64,000 bases of DNA, taken from assembly GCA_963743705.1 (NCBI GenBank), contig CAVUQS010000001.1, positions 62,001-126,000 on the forward strand. Direction: 5' to 3'. Position 1 is the first letter of the stretch; the number at the start of each line of letters is the position of its first letter. Of this stretch, positions 8,213-17,530 are shown piece after piece. A model generated the notes under the pieces. The model saw only the letters and a program-made list of their open reading frames with translations. It ran no database searches and was not told where the DNA came from. The translations under genes and the position numbers were made by a program. This DNA is from PALSA-243 sp963743705. Lineage in GTDB: Bacteria; Acidobacteriota; Terriglobia; Bryobacterales; Bryobacteraceae.

Positions 8213-8776
8213 TTATTTTCCTTGCCCCGCGCTCTGCGAAGCCAGTGGACCGCCCACCTGTTGCATCACCGGACCCAGCGCCGATGCCGTTGGAACCGTC
8301 ATCTTCGCCGCCGCCGAGTGTTCCACGCCTTGTGCGCGCGACGGAAGCCCGCGCTGCACCACCAATTCCATCGCGCGGTCAATCGGCAACCTTACAATTC
8401 CAGCCGATTGATCCACGTAGCCGTAGCTATTGAGTACCTTCGCTTCGGCGTCCCGCATTTCCCGCAAATCGCTGTCCGGTGTCACTTCGAGGCGCGGTTC
8501 GGGCGGAAGCTGCCGGGAATCCTGCGCCGGCGATTCGATACGCGAAGCCGGAATGCCGCCTTCGCGGTGCAGCAGATATTGGAAAACCCCCATCACCAAT
8601 CCGGCACTGAAGATCGAAACAATCACCAGGCCGATTGCGAACTTGCCCAGCGCCCAAACGTTGACGTCGCGGTGCTCGTGCCGGTTTTCCGGATCGCTCA
8701 GATCGTGCGACGGGTGCGGCTCCGTCGCCCCGTGCGTAAATCGCTCTACTTCTTCATCATGTCTATCGTCTGCCAT
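8213..8776 (-). CDS. Single-span membrane protein of the act-cox locus, function unknown
   Basis: 187 residues. The first 40 are very rich in His, Asp and Glu (HPSHDLSDPENRHEHRDVN), followed by one membrane helix at about 42-65 and a periplasmic segment. The part around 105-150 (DAEAKVLNSYGYVDQSAGIVRLPIDRAMELV) resembles proteins often seen between alternative complex III and oxidase genes, where the PIDRAM phrase recurs. The start overlaps actF by 14 bases. Position between actF and the copper chaperone suggests an assembly or linker role for the ACIII-oxidase supercomplex. The histidine-rich N-terminus could bind metal. That role is inference. Confidence 0.8.
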   Translation of the reverse strand: MADDRHDEEVERFTHGATEPHPSHDLSDPENRHEHRDVNVWALGKFAIGLVIVSIFSAGLVMGVFQYLLHREGGIPASRIESPAQDSRQLPPEPRLEVTPDSDLREMRDAEAKVLNSYGYVDQSAGIVRLPIDRAMELVVQRGLPSRAQGVEHSAAAKMTVPTASALGPVMQQVGGPLASQSAGQGK

Positions 8777-9968
8777 GGGCCAGTGCCTCCTCCAGACGTG
8801 GATTGTTTGGCGGGACCAGCGGGCGCTTCATCAGGTTTGTCAGGAAAAGCGCAACCCACAAGCCGCCCAGACCGATCGGCGCGGTGAAATCCATCCAGCT
8901 CACGTGAATATGGTTGGGGAAGAATTCCGGAATCGTTTCCCAAAACACGCCCATAAGCCGCATCACCATGATCAGGATCGCAACCGCCCGCAGCGCCTTG
9001 AAATTCTTCTTCAAATCCTGCGAAAGCAAGAGCGCAAACGGTAGTCCGAAATGGCCGATCACCAGGAACAAACCGAGGATTTCCCAACCACCCTCCAGCC
9101 TGTGCTTATACCAGGGTATCTCTTCCGGTAGGTTTCCCGCCCAGGTGATGAGGAATTGCGAAAACGAAAAATACGCGAACAGCATCGTCGTCGCCAGTAG
9201 CAGTTTGCCGAGATCGTGCATGTGGCGCTTGGTGATCACTTCCGACATCGGCGGCCGGTTCGACAACATCACGAGCACGGTGATTATGAAAGCCAGCGAA
9301 GAAAGCGCCTCGCCTGCGATAAACAGCAGGCCGAACATCGTCGAAAACCAGTCCGCGTTCACCGACATGATCCAGTCGGTCGCCATGAAGGTCACGGCGA
9401 ACGCCAAGAAGATCAACCCCGGCGCCGAAATCTTCGCCATCGCCTGACGCGGCCTCACGCCGCCTTCGCGGTCTTCGCGGTTGGACCATTTATTGAGCAG
9501 AAACGCCAGCAACGACCACCCGCCCAGATAAATAAACGCCCGGACGATCCAGAAAGTCCGGTTCAGATACAGCGCCTTGTGTTGCAGGACCGGGTCGCGC
9601 GCCACCATTGCCGGGTTCGCCCAGCTGGTTGAATAGAGGTCCGAAATTCCGAATATTAGCGGAATAAAAAGCACCAGCAGCATCGGAAAATTCTGCACTG
9701 CGGATTCCGCCACGCGCCGGCTCATCACGCCCCACGCGCCGCCCGACAGGTATTGCACCATCAGCCAAGCCAGACAACCTACCGAAAGGCCAAGCCAAAA
9801 GACAAATGACCACAGATAAGACCGGAAAAACTGCGGCGTGTCCATGAACGCGCCCACCACCGTAAGGATCAGGAACAAAACCCCCACCGCGCCCGCCTTC
9901 GTGCGCAGCGATTTGAGGTCGGCTTCCAGTTCGGGGGAAACGCGGAAATCAATTCCCGAAGCGGTCAT
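8763..9968 (-). CDS. actF: Alternative complex III membrane subunit ActF
   Basis: 401-residue polytopic membrane protein with about ten helices, the ActF subunit of the quinol:cytochrome c (or electron carrier) oxidoreductase ACIII. Recognisable features are the first long helix after a hydrophilic N-terminus, DWIMSVNADWFSTMFG in the middle and FFPNHIHVSWMDF near the end. It is related to the NrfD-like ActC but shorter in the N-terminal half. The start overlaps the actE stop by four bases (ATGA), and the end overlaps the next gene by 14. All six act subunits occur here in the usual order. Confidence 0.93.
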   Translation of the reverse strand: MTASGIDFRVSPELEADLKSLRTKAGAVGVLFLILTVVGAFMDTPQFFRSYLWSFVFWLGLSVGCLAWLMVQYLSGGAWGVMSRRVAESAVQNFPMLLVLFIPLIFGISDLYSTSWANPAMVARDPVLQHKALYLNRTFWIVRAFIYLGGWSLLAFLLNKWSNREDREGGVRPRQAMAKISAPGLIFLAFAVTFMATDWIMSVNADWFSTMFGLLFIAGEALSSLAFIITVLVMLSNRPPMSEVITKRHMHDLGKLLLATTMLFAYFSFSQFLITWAGNLPEEIPWYKHRLEGGWEILGLFLVIGHFGLPFALLLSQDLKKNFKALRAVAILIMVMRLMGVFWETIPEFFPNHIHVSWMDFTAPIGLGGLWVALFLTNLMKRPLVPPNNPRLEEALAHGRR

Positions 9969-10549
9969 TGCCCGGCCTCCTGATTAAGCTCCCCGCGCTT
10001 GTCGGCGGGAACGTCGTCGATCTTGCCATTGTGTGCCAACTGCAGCGCGCGCACGTAGGCTACGATCGCCCAACGGTCGGCTGGATGTATCTGCGCGGCG
10101 TAATCCGGCATGGCGCCGAATCCGCTCGTGATCACGTCGTAAATGTACCCGTTCGGAACTTCCCGCAGCCGGTCGATGTGATACGACGGCGGATGCCGGT
10201 AGCCGCGGCGAACAATCTTGCCATTGCCGTTCCCCAGCTGATCGTGGCAGGGCGCGCAATAAATATTGAAGCGCTGCCGCCCGCGATCCATCACCGCCGT
10301 GGTCACGGGGAAGGGAAACTCATTGACGAACTTTCCATCCGGTCCGCGGCCGGTGTAGAAGGCGTAGTCGTCGTCCAGATGCCCGCGCGCCACGGTTCCT
10401 TCGATCAACGGGCGCTCCGAGCGGCCGTCGCCGAAGAAATCGCTCTCGCGCAGCGGAAGATATTTCGGCTGATCGTGCATGTCCTGGCGGCAGCCGGCGC
10501 CCAAAAAGGCCGAGACCAGCAGGGCCCCGAATGCGATCTTAGTTCGCAA
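9965..10549 (-). CDS. actE: Alternative complex III monoheme lipoprotein ActE
   Basis: 194-residue periplasmic cytochrome c of ACIII. The signal peptide ends in a lipobox with C20 (LGAGC), so the protein should be lipid-anchored. The single heme site is CAPCH at 98-102, with a probable axial methionine in FGAMPDY. It probably relays electrons from the ActA/ActB side to the oxidase. The ATG at 10549 lies inside actD (11-base overlap), and its stop overlaps the actF start. Confidence 0.93.
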   Translation of the reverse strand: MRTKIAFGALLVSAFLGAGCRQDMHDQPKYLPLRESDFFGDGRSERPLIEGTVARGHLDDDYAFYTGRGPDGKFVNEFPFPVTTAVMDRGRQRFNIYCAPCHDQLGNGNGKIVRRGYRHPPSYHIDRLREVPNGYIYDVITSGFGAMPDYAAQIHPADRWAIVAYVRALQLAHNGKIDDVPADKRGELNQEAGQ

Positions 10550-11090
10550 CTTCGGTTACCTCCCTGGCGTCGAGCCCGCCCAGAAAGCTCTTGGTCTTTT
10601 CCAGGCTGAACAACGGATCGTGCGCTTCGATGCACAGGAAAAAGCCGTCGCGCGTGGCCTTTTCGAACCGCGGCACGTTGAACACCGGATGATACGGCGT
10701 CGGAAATCCGCACAGCCCCAGCAGCCCCAGGGTCGCCGAGAGCGCCGCGAAAAGAATCGTCAATTCGAACGTGATCACGATGTACGACGGCCAGCTAAAC
10801 AGCGGACGTCCGCCGATATTCGTGGGGAAGTTGAAGACCGTGATATACCACTGCAGACCGAATCCGGTCAGGCCGCCGCAGATTCCGCCCAACAGTACAA
10901 TCAACGGCAGCTTATTCTTGTGCAGGTGCAACACATCGTTCAGTTCCTCGATCGGGAACGGACTGTACGCATCCATATGGTGGTAGCCCGCATCCCGCGC
11001 CGCACTGGCCGCGTTCACCAACTCCGTCGGCGTTTGAAATTCGGCCATCACGCCGTAAATCCCGTGGGGCGCGTGAGTGTTACTCGACAT
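10539..11090 (-). CDS. actD: Alternative complex III subunit ActD (DUF3341)
   Basis: 183-residue subunit with two adjacent membrane helices at about 57-78 and 99-122 and a cytoplasmic N-terminal domain containing HHMDAYSPFPIEELND, the signature of the DUF3341/ActD family. The C-terminal part contains FFLCIEAHDPLF. It stabilises the membrane arm of ACIII; no cofactor motif is present, as in known ActD. It overlaps actC by 11 bases and actE by 11 bases. Confidence 0.93.
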   Translation of the reverse strand: MSSNTHAPHGIYGVMAEFQTPTELVNAASAARDAGYHHMDAYSPFPIEELNDVLHLHKNKLPLIVLLGGICGGLTGFGLQWYITVFNFPTNIGGRPLFSWPSYIVITFELTILFAALSATLGLLGLCGFPTPYHPVFNVPRFEKATRDGFFLCIEAHDPLFSLEKTKSFLGGLDAREVTEVAN

Positions 11091-12477
11091 GCGCCTCCTC
11101 GGGTTCCACCTTGGCCGCCGGGGTCAACATGCGAACTTCATTCATGGAGATCATGGGCAACACGCGCACGAAACAGAAGAAGAGGAAAGTGAACAATCCC
11201 AGCGTGCCGACGTACGTGGCCACATCCCAGCGCGTCGCATGGAACAAACCCCAGGACGAAGGCAGGTAGTCCTGCGCCAGGCTGCTCACGATGATCACGA
11301 AACGCTCCAGCCACATGCCGGTCAGCACGATCACCGACCACGCGAAGAGCCAGCCCGGGCTCTGACGGATTCTCCTGAACCACAGCGCTTGTGGCGCGGC
11401 GATATTGCAAGTTAAAAGAAACCAGTAATAGCCGGCGTACGGCCCGGTCATACGGTTCCAGAACGCCTGCTGCTCGTAAACGCTGCCGCTATACCAGGCG
11501 GTGAAGGTTTCCATCAGGTAGGCGTAAGCCACAATCAATCCCGTCGCCAGCATCACCTTGCCGCAATTATCCAGGTGCTTGTCCGTGATCAGGCCCTTGA
11601 GGTGATAAGCCGAGCGCAGCGGAATCGCCAGCACCAGCACCATCGCAAATCCCGAATAGATCGCGCCCGCCACGAAGTAGGGCGGGAAGAACGTGCTATG
11701 CCAGCCCGGAACGATCGCGATGGTGAAGTCGAAGCTCACAACCGTGTGCACCGAAAGCACCAGCGGCGTCGCCAGGCCCGACAGCAGCAGGCAAGCCGTT
11801 TCCCAAATGCTCCAATGCTTGGCCGATCCGCGCCATCCCATCGAAAGCATGCCGTAAATGACCTTCGTCACGCGGTTGGTGGATTTGTCACGCAGCGTTC
11901 CCAAATCCGGCAGCAGACCTACGAACCAGAACAGCAGCGAAACCGTGGCGTACGTCGAAACCGCGAACACGTCCCACACCAGCGGGCTGCGGAATTGCGG
12001 CTGAATGCCCATCGCGTTCGGATACGGGAACATCCAGTAGAAAATCCACGGACGGCCCATATGCAGCAGTGGGAACAAACCGGCGCAAGCCACCGCAAAC
12101 AGCGTCATGGCTTCGGCGAAACGGTTGATCGAGTTGCGCCATTCCTGATTGAGCAGCAGCAGAATCGCCGAAATCAGCGTGCCCGCGTGGCCGATACCAA
12201 TCCACCACACGAAGTTCGTGATCGCCCAGCCCCAACCTACCGGAATGCGGATACCCCAGATGCCGACGCCTTTGGCGAAGAGCATCACCACCACCAGGCC
12301 CAGCGCGCCCAGCAGCGCCAAACTCGCCGCGATGCAGCCGTACCACAGCAGCGGCATCTTGCCTTTTAAAACGACGTCTGCGATCTGATCGGTGATGTTA
12401 CCGAGCGAATAACCTTCGCCGATAATATCCGCTTTAGTCGCTGGCTGCCGGTCTAATAATTCCTGTTCCGTTGGCAT
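11080..12477 (-). CDS. actC: Alternative complex III quinol-binding subunit ActC (NrfD-like)
   Basis: 465-residue NrfD/PsrC-type membrane protein with about ten helices, which by analogy with solved ACIII structures forms the main quinol oxidation and proton-related subunit next to ActB. Conserved text includes WWIGIGHAGTLISAILLL, PLLHMGRPWIFYW and the C-terminal VLPMISMNEVR. It begins seven bases downstream of actB and overlaps actD by 11 bases. Confidence 0.95.
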   Translation of the reverse strand: MPTEQELLDRQPATKADIIGEGYSLGNITDQIADVVLKGKMPLLWYGCIAASLALLGALGLVVVMLFAKGVGIWGIRIPVGWGWAITNFVWWIGIGHAGTLISAILLLLNQEWRNSINRFAEAMTLFAVACAGLFPLLHMGRPWIFYWMFPYPNAMGIQPQFRSPLVWDVFAVSTYATVSLLFWFVGLLPDLGTLRDKSTNRVTKVIYGMLSMGWRGSAKHWSIWETACLLLSGLATPLVLSVHTVVSFDFTIAIVPGWHSTFFPPYFVAGAIYSGFAMVLVLAIPLRSAYHLKGLITDKHLDNCGKVMLATGLIVAYAYLMETFTAWYSGSVYEQQAFWNRMTGPYAGYYWFLLTCNIAAPQALWFRRIRQSPGWLFAWSVIVLTGMWLERFVIIVSSLAQDYLPSSWGLFHATRWDVATYVGTLGLFTFLFFCFVRVLPMISMNEVRMLTPAAKVEPEEAHVE

Positions 12478-12484
12478 GTTCGCC

Positions 12485-15463
12485 TTAAGCCTCGATCTCC
12501 GGGTTGGGGTTGCGCAGCGGCCCCATATAAGTCGTGCGCGGCCGTGTGTTCAAATCGGCCAGCAGCGAATAATTGCGTTTGTCGGCTTTGAGTTTCGACA
12601 CCCGGCTGTTCGGATCGTTGATATTGCCGAAAATAATCGCCTCGGTGGGGCACGACGCCTGACAGGCGGTCTGGATCTCGCCATCCCGAACCCCGCGGTT
12701 TTCCTTTTCCGCGTCGATTTTCGCGTGGTTGATACGCTGCACGCAGTACGTGCACTTTTCCATCACGCCGCGGCTGCGTACCGTCACATCCGGATTGTTG
12801 AGCAGCTTCAGGCTGGGGGTTTCGTAGTCGGAGTACAGGTAGAAGTTAAACCGCCGTACCTTGTATGGGCAGTTGTTGGAACAATAGCGCGTGCCCACGC
12901 AGCGGTTGTAGACCATATCGTTCAGGCCTTCCGCGCTGTGGCTGGTCGCCTGAACCGGGCAAACCAGTTCGCAGGGCGCGTCCTCGCACTGCTGGCACGG
13001 AACCGGCTGATTGTTGATAATCGGCTCTTCGATCGACCCGTTGTAATAGGAGTCGACGCGAATCCAGTTCATGTGGCGGCCACGGTATACCTGATCCTTG
13101 CCCACCACCGCGATGTTATTTTCCGCTTGGCACGCCACCATGCACGCGCCGCAGCCCGTGCACGCGTTCAAATCGATCGACATGCCCCACGCGTAGCCGT
13201 TCTTGTAATTCCAATCGGCGTACATGGTCAGCGCGTGCGGCGGGTTTTCGAAGCCTTCGTGAATCGATTCCGGATTCTTGATGTACTCGGCCAGCGTTCC
13301 GCCCTGGATGATGCCGCGGCGCGTATCCAGCATGTGCTGCATCTGCTGCGACGCTAGAATGTAGCTGCCGTCGGTCTTCTGGGCGTCCAAACCGCCATCC
13401 GACCACAGAGCGCGCGACATGCGCAGGCCATAAGGATTAAAGCCCACCCCGGTGCCCGTGCGTCCCGCCTTGGTGCGGCCGTAGCCCAGGTGCAACGTAA
13501 TGCAGCCATCCGCATGACCCGGCTGAACCCAAACCGGGGCCTTCAACGACCGGCCGGCATAGCTCAACGTCAGCATCTGACCGGTATCCACATCGAGCTT
13601 GTGCGCCAACGCCGGACCGATAATGGCGGCGTTATCCCACGTATATTTCGTCACCGGGCGCGGCATTTCCTGCAGCCAGCCGTTGTTGACAAAGCGCCCG
13701 TCGTAAACCGCCGGATCCGGCCGGAAATTCACTTCCAGCTTAGTCTGGTCGCCTTTGGCGCTCGGTTGAACGCCGCCCTTGGCCGTCAGAGTTTTCGTTG
13801 GCAGAGCCGAATCGGCGATCAGGCCATCGTGCACCACGCGGCGCCACCAGGATTCGAAATCGGCGCCCTTGTGCTGCCCGGCCCAATAGCCTTTCACGAT
13901 CTCCATGCTGCCGCGCAGCGGAACATCCGTGAACATCGCCAGCACTTCGTTGGCGGAGCGGCCGCCATACAGCGGCTCGATGAGCGGCTGCTGCAGCGTG
14001 ATCGTGCCGTCGTACGCGCGTCCATCGCCCCACGCTTCGAGCGCATGGGCTTCCGGCAAGCGCCATTGGCAAACTTCGGAAGTCTCGTCTTCGAAAAGGC
14101 TCAGGTGCATGCGCATCTTGGCCTTTTTGAGCCGGTCGCGAACGCCCCATTCCACCGGAGCGTTGAACACCGGGTTGCCGCCCACGATCAGCAGCAGCTC
14201 CACCGCGCCGGCATCGAGATCAGTCAGTAATTCCTGTAGCGATGCCACCTGATCGACGGGCATGGCCTCGATCGAATCCGTGTACATCACCGTCTTGCCC
14301 ACATTGCCCAGCGCCGCGTTCATCGCATGCGCCAGCGCGTGCACTGCCGGCGTCTGCTGATCGCCGGGGATAATGATGCTCGCGCCCTTGTTCGCCTGCA
14401 GGTCGCGCGCCACCGCCGCTATCCGCCGCGCATACGCCGGATTACCGCTCGCGCTGCCTACGCCCAATGCGCCCGCCAGAGCAAACGCGAAGTCTTCCAC
14501 GTCGGAAGCCTTCATCGGGAAGCGATGGTCGGCCTTGGAACCGGTCGCGGTCGGATTGGGCTCGGCCACGTACAGCCGGTTCATGGTTTTCTGATCGCCC
14601 ACCACGCGCCGCTTGGCCGAAAACTCTCGCGCGTACCGCAGCCAGCCCGGGCCGCTTCCCAGGAAGTCGCTGTCGAGCGCTACGACGACGTTCGCGTTCA
14701 AAAAGTTGTAATGCGTATGGGCGGCTGACCCGAACGCCTGCATCGCGCCGGCCCGTGCGCTATGCGCGCCGGCCGGTTCCCACTGATGCCACTTCGATTC
14801 CGGAAAAGTCGCTTTGATGGTCGTCAGCAGATCGGCTGTGCTCGGCGACGAAACCGTCTCCGTCAGAATGCGCAGCCCCGCGCCCTTCTTCGCCTGCTGA
14901 TCCGCTAGAACCCCGCGCAGATCGCTGTAGAATCCGGCCCACGTCGCCGTTTCACCCTGAAACGTCAATGCCTGCGCGCGATCCGGATCGTACAACTGCA
15001 GCACCGAAGCCTGCGAATAAACGTCGCATGCGCCCATCGAACCCGGATGCTCCGGGTTGCCTTCAATCTTGGTCGGCCTGCCCTCATGGCTCTCGGCCAG
15101 CACGCCCGTCGAGACGCCGCTCAACGTCGTCGAAGTGGCGTAAAACAGCGGACGCCCCGGAATCAGTTCCTCCGGCTGCTGGATATAAGGCGTGATGTGC
15201 TCGTTGGGTTGGCGCGTGCAAGCCGCCAATCCGCCCAACGCCAGCGACGCTCCCATCAGCTTGAGGAAATTCCGGCGCCCCTCTCCGCCGTTCTCGTCGT
15301 CGCTCCAGCCCACTGCTTGCCGCGGAAATTCACGGTCCAACAGATCCTGAAACTCCGGCGTCGCGGCGAGTTCGTCGAGGCTGCGCCAATACTCTTTGCC
15401 TCGCGCTCCTTCAAGCCGCGCGCGCGCCGCGGCGAGGTCTAATTTCTTGCGTAGTTCGCTCAT
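12485..15463 (-). CDS. actB: Alternative complex III iron-sulfur subunit ActB
   Basis: 992-residue fusion typical of ActB. Residues 63-70 (RRNFLKLM) form a Tat motif followed by AAC at 80-82. Then comes a molybdopterin-oxidoreductase-like domain that binds no molybdenum in known members, and a C-terminal ferredoxin domain with clusters CTGCGACMVAC, CQQCEDAPCELVCP, CVGTRYCSNNCPY and KCTYCVQRI/CQASCP. It conducts electrons along the Fe-S chain toward ActA. I placed the start at ATG 15463 because it overlaps the actA stop as ATGA and gives the expected MSELRKKLDL opening. The longer open frame to 15661 lies inside actA. Confidence 0.95.
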   Translation of the reverse strand: MSELRKKLDLAAARARLEGARGKEYWRSLDELAATPEFQDLLDREFPRQAVGWSDDENGGEGRRNFLKLMGASLALGGLAACTRQPNEHITPYIQQPEELIPGRPLFYATSTTLSGVSTGVLAESHEGRPTKIEGNPEHPGSMGACDVYSQASVLQLYDPDRAQALTFQGETATWAGFYSDLRGVLADQQAKKGAGLRILTETVSSPSTADLLTTIKATFPESKWHQWEPAGAHSARAGAMQAFGSAAHTHYNFLNANVVVALDSDFLGSGPGWLRYAREFSAKRRVVGDQKTMNRLYVAEPNPTATGSKADHRFPMKASDVEDFAFALAGALGVGSASGNPAYARRIAAVARDLQANKGASIIIPGDQQTPAVHALAHAMNAALGNVGKTVMYTDSIEAMPVDQVASLQELLTDLDAGAVELLLIVGGNPVFNAPVEWGVRDRLKKAKMRMHLSLFEDETSEVCQWRLPEAHALEAWGDGRAYDGTITLQQPLIEPLYGGRSANEVLAMFTDVPLRGSMEIVKGYWAGQHKGADFESWWRRVVHDGLIADSALPTKTLTAKGGVQPSAKGDQTKLEVNFRPDPAVYDGRFVNNGWLQEMPRPVTKYTWDNAAIIGPALAHKLDVDTGQMLTLSYAGRSLKAPVWVQPGHADGCITLHLGYGRTKAGRTGTGVGFNPYGLRMSRALWSDGGLDAQKTDGSYILASQQMQHMLDTRRGIIQGGTLAEYIKNPESIHEGFENPPHALTMYADWNYKNGYAWGMSIDLNACTGCGACMVACQAENNIAVVGKDQVYRGRHMNWIRVDSYYNGSIEEPIINNQPVPCQQCEDAPCELVCPVQATSHSAEGLNDMVYNRCVGTRYCSNNCPYKVRRFNFYLYSDYETPSLKLLNNPDVTVRSRGVMEKCTYCVQRINHAKIDAEKENRGVRDGEIQTACQASCPTEAIIFGNINDPNSRVSKLKADKRNYSLLADLNTRPRTTYMGPLRNPNPEIEA

Positions 15464-16119
15464 CGGTGGCAAGTAGAACAGCTGGTCAGCACGCGCACGT
15501 CTGGGGTGTGATACTCCTGCATCAGTTGGCGCCCAATCTCTTCCTGGTCGCCCGGCGGAACATAGCCCATAGTTGTGATCTGGTCGAGCGGCCGTAAGGC
15601 CTTTTGCGCATTGCGGTGGCAATCGAGACACCAGCTCATCTCCAGGCTGTTCGCCTTCCACATGAGCGGCATCTTATCCACACGTCCATGGCAGCTTTCG
15701 CAACCGACCCCTTTGTTTACGTGAATGCTGTGGTTGAAATAAACGAAATCGGGCAGATCGTGAACCCGGTTCCACTGAATCGAATCGCCGGTGCGATAGC
15801 TCGCGCGCACCGGTTCGAGCGTCGGGCTCGTGTTCCAAATCTGCGAGTGACAATTAATACAGGTTTTGGTCGGCGGAATATTCGCGAAGCTCGACTCTTC
15901 CACCGTCGTATGACAGTAGCGGCAATCGAGGCCCAGCCCGCCTACGTGATGCGCGTGGCTGAACGGAATCGGCTGCTCACGAGCTTCGTCCTGCCGCGTC
16001 TCATAAGAGCCGCGATCCATTTCGTAACCGCCCCATGCAATGAAGGCGACCAGGCATCCAACGCCCACAATGGAGGCTCGCGCCCAATAATTTGCGCTGT
16101 AGTGAAAAATTTGGGACAT
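15460..16119 (-). CDS. actA: Alternative complex III pentaheme cytochrome ActA
   Basis: 219-residue cytochrome with an N-terminal membrane anchor (about 13-33) and five CxxCH heme sites: CRYCH 66-70, CINCH 87-91, CESCH 140-144, CLDCH 164-168 and CSTCH 214-218. Five hemes is the standard count for ActA. It starts the twelve-gene operon; the 153 bases between it and the glycosylasparaginase gene should contain the promoter, but I could not identify convincing -35/-10 boxes. It accepts electrons from the ActB iron-sulfur chain and passes them to ActE or the oxidase. Confidence 0.95.
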   Translation of the reverse strand: MSQIFHYSANYWARASIVGVGCLVAFIAWGGYEMDRGSYETRQDEAREQPIPFSHAHHVGGLGLDCRYCHTTVEESSFANIPPTKTCINCHSQIWNTSPTLEPVRASYRTGDSIQWNRVHDLPDFVYFNHSIHVNKGVGCESCHGRVDKMPLMWKANSLEMSWCLDCHRNAQKALRPLDQITTMGYVPPGDQEEIGRQLMQEYHTPDVRVLTSCSTCHR

Positions 16120-16272
16120 GGCTTTACGCGCGTCCCGTTTCTGTAGTCGGAGTTATTTCTTGTCGCATCTCAGGAGAACGCAACCTCAGATTCCACCAAC
16201 TCGATTCTTGAGAAGAAACATTGTAAACGAATACACGGGCAATGTTCAGCTTTTTTCTGCGATTGGCTGCGA

Positions 16273-17409
16273 TCACCCCTTGCGCTCCAGCAGGTAAACG
16301 GAGTTCTCATACCGTCCCGCGCCATCCGCGCACACCGCGAAGCGCGCCACTTGCGGAACGCGTTCACTACTTTTATTCCATAGGGATGCGCCGCAAAACG
16401 CGCCGTCCTTGCGCAGCACATAAAAATGAATATCGATCGCCGCGAGACGCTTCTCATCGTTATCGAAATTTCTTGCGACGCGCTTCAACGTATCGAGCGC
16501 CGCTGCCTTCGGATCCATGCCGTGCCGCATGTTTTCGACGCACGTATGCGCGCCCGCAACCCGCAGATTTTCTTCTCCGCGGCCCGTCGATCCCGCGCCG
16601 CCCACATCTTGATCGAGCCACAGCCCGCCGCCGATGATCGGGGAATCTCCGCAGCGTCCCGCCAGTTTCCACGCCATGCCGCTGGTGGTCGTCACCGCCG
16701 ACATCTCGCCCTTCTCATTCATGCCGAGGCAGTTAATGGTGCCGTGCGGTGGACTGACCGCGTCGTGCAGCGCCTCCGCCAGCAGCGCTTCGCTCGCCCA
16801 GGGGAATTCCTTCTTCAATAGCTCAATCGAGCCTTGCAGTTTTTTCTTCGCGTCCACTGGCGGCGCATCCACGCCCGGCCCCCAATTGCTGTGCCCGTCC
16901 GGATCCCGCATTGTCCGCTTCCAAACCAGCCATTTCAACCGCGACGATTCCGTCAGCAGGTTCGCTTCTTCGAAGCCTTCCATGCGCGCGAACTTCAACG
17001 CGCCCGCTCCCACCAGAAACATGTGGTCGGTATCCAGCATGACCCGCTGCGCCACCTTCGATGGCGTCTTGATATTCTGCAGCGCGCCCACCGCGCCCAT
17101 GCGCCGCGTCGGACCGTGCACGCAACTCGCGTCCAGCTCCACCACGCCGTCTTCATTCGGAAGCCCGCCGAACCCGACGCTGTCGTCGCGCACATCCAGC
17201 TCGACAATGTTGACGCCCTGAATCACCGCATCGAGCGTATCCCCGCCCGCCTTCATCACCTCGACGGCTTTCGTGCATGCATTGAGCCCGCCGTCAAAAC
17301 GGTTCGCGCTCCCCACCGCAATGAATTTCGGCCGCGCCTGCGCCTTGACGATCCGGATCATCGGCAGCGCCGTAGCCCCCAGGATCGCGGCACGCCTGCT
17401 GAAGTTCAC
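16273..17409 (-). CDS. Tat-exported N4-(beta-N-acetylglucosaminyl)-L-asparaginase
   Basis: 378-residue Ntn-hydrolase of the glycosylasparaginase family, which cleaves the GlcNAc-asparagine bond. The autoproteolytic and catalytic threonine is T224 in PPHGTINCLG, and later GRCGDSPIIGGGLW and GAGSTGRGEE are family signatures. The N-terminus has SRRAAILGATALP, a Tat-like export signal. The start is GTG at 17409, chosen because a strong AGGAGG lies four bases upstream; the open frame continues to 17808 but without such a site and into the neighbouring gene. It is divergent from a GH20 hexosaminidase, 121 bases apart. A cytoplasmic isoaspartyl peptidase is the main alternative, but the export signal argues against it. 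Confidence 0.9.
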   Translation of the reverse strand: MNFSRRAAILGATALPMIRIVKAQARPKFIAVGSANRFDGGLNACTKAVEVMKAGGDTLDAVIQGVNIVELDVRDDSVGFGGLPNEDGVVELDASCVHGPTRRMGAVGALQNIKTPSKVAQRVMLDTDHMFLVGAGALKFARMEGFEEANLLTESSRLKWLVWKRTMRDPDGHSNWGPGVDAPPVDAKKKLQGSIELLKKEFPWASEALLAEALHDAVSPPHGTINCLGMNEKGEMSAVTTTSGMAWKLAGRCGDSPIIGGGLWLDQDVGGAGSTGRGEENLRVAGAHTCVENMRHGMDPKAAALDTLKRVARNFDNDEKRLAAIDIHFYVLRKDGAFCGASLWNKSSERVPQVARFAVCADGAGRYENSVYLLERKG

Positions 17410-17530
17410 TACTCCTCCTGTTTGAGAAATGCCATTATGCCACAAGTGTGAGCTCACGCCTTTTTTCCAGTGGCGCGGGTGGCGGACGAGGCCCGCCTCA
17501 CGCCCCCGCACCTGTGTTGAAGTATAGGGA

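Noticed and set aside
16217..16246. Hairpin AACATTG/CAATGTT as terminator of the glycosylasparaginase gene
   Set aside because: Only seven AT-rich pairs with a 16-base loop; the T-run lies on the opposite strand with no gene ending there.
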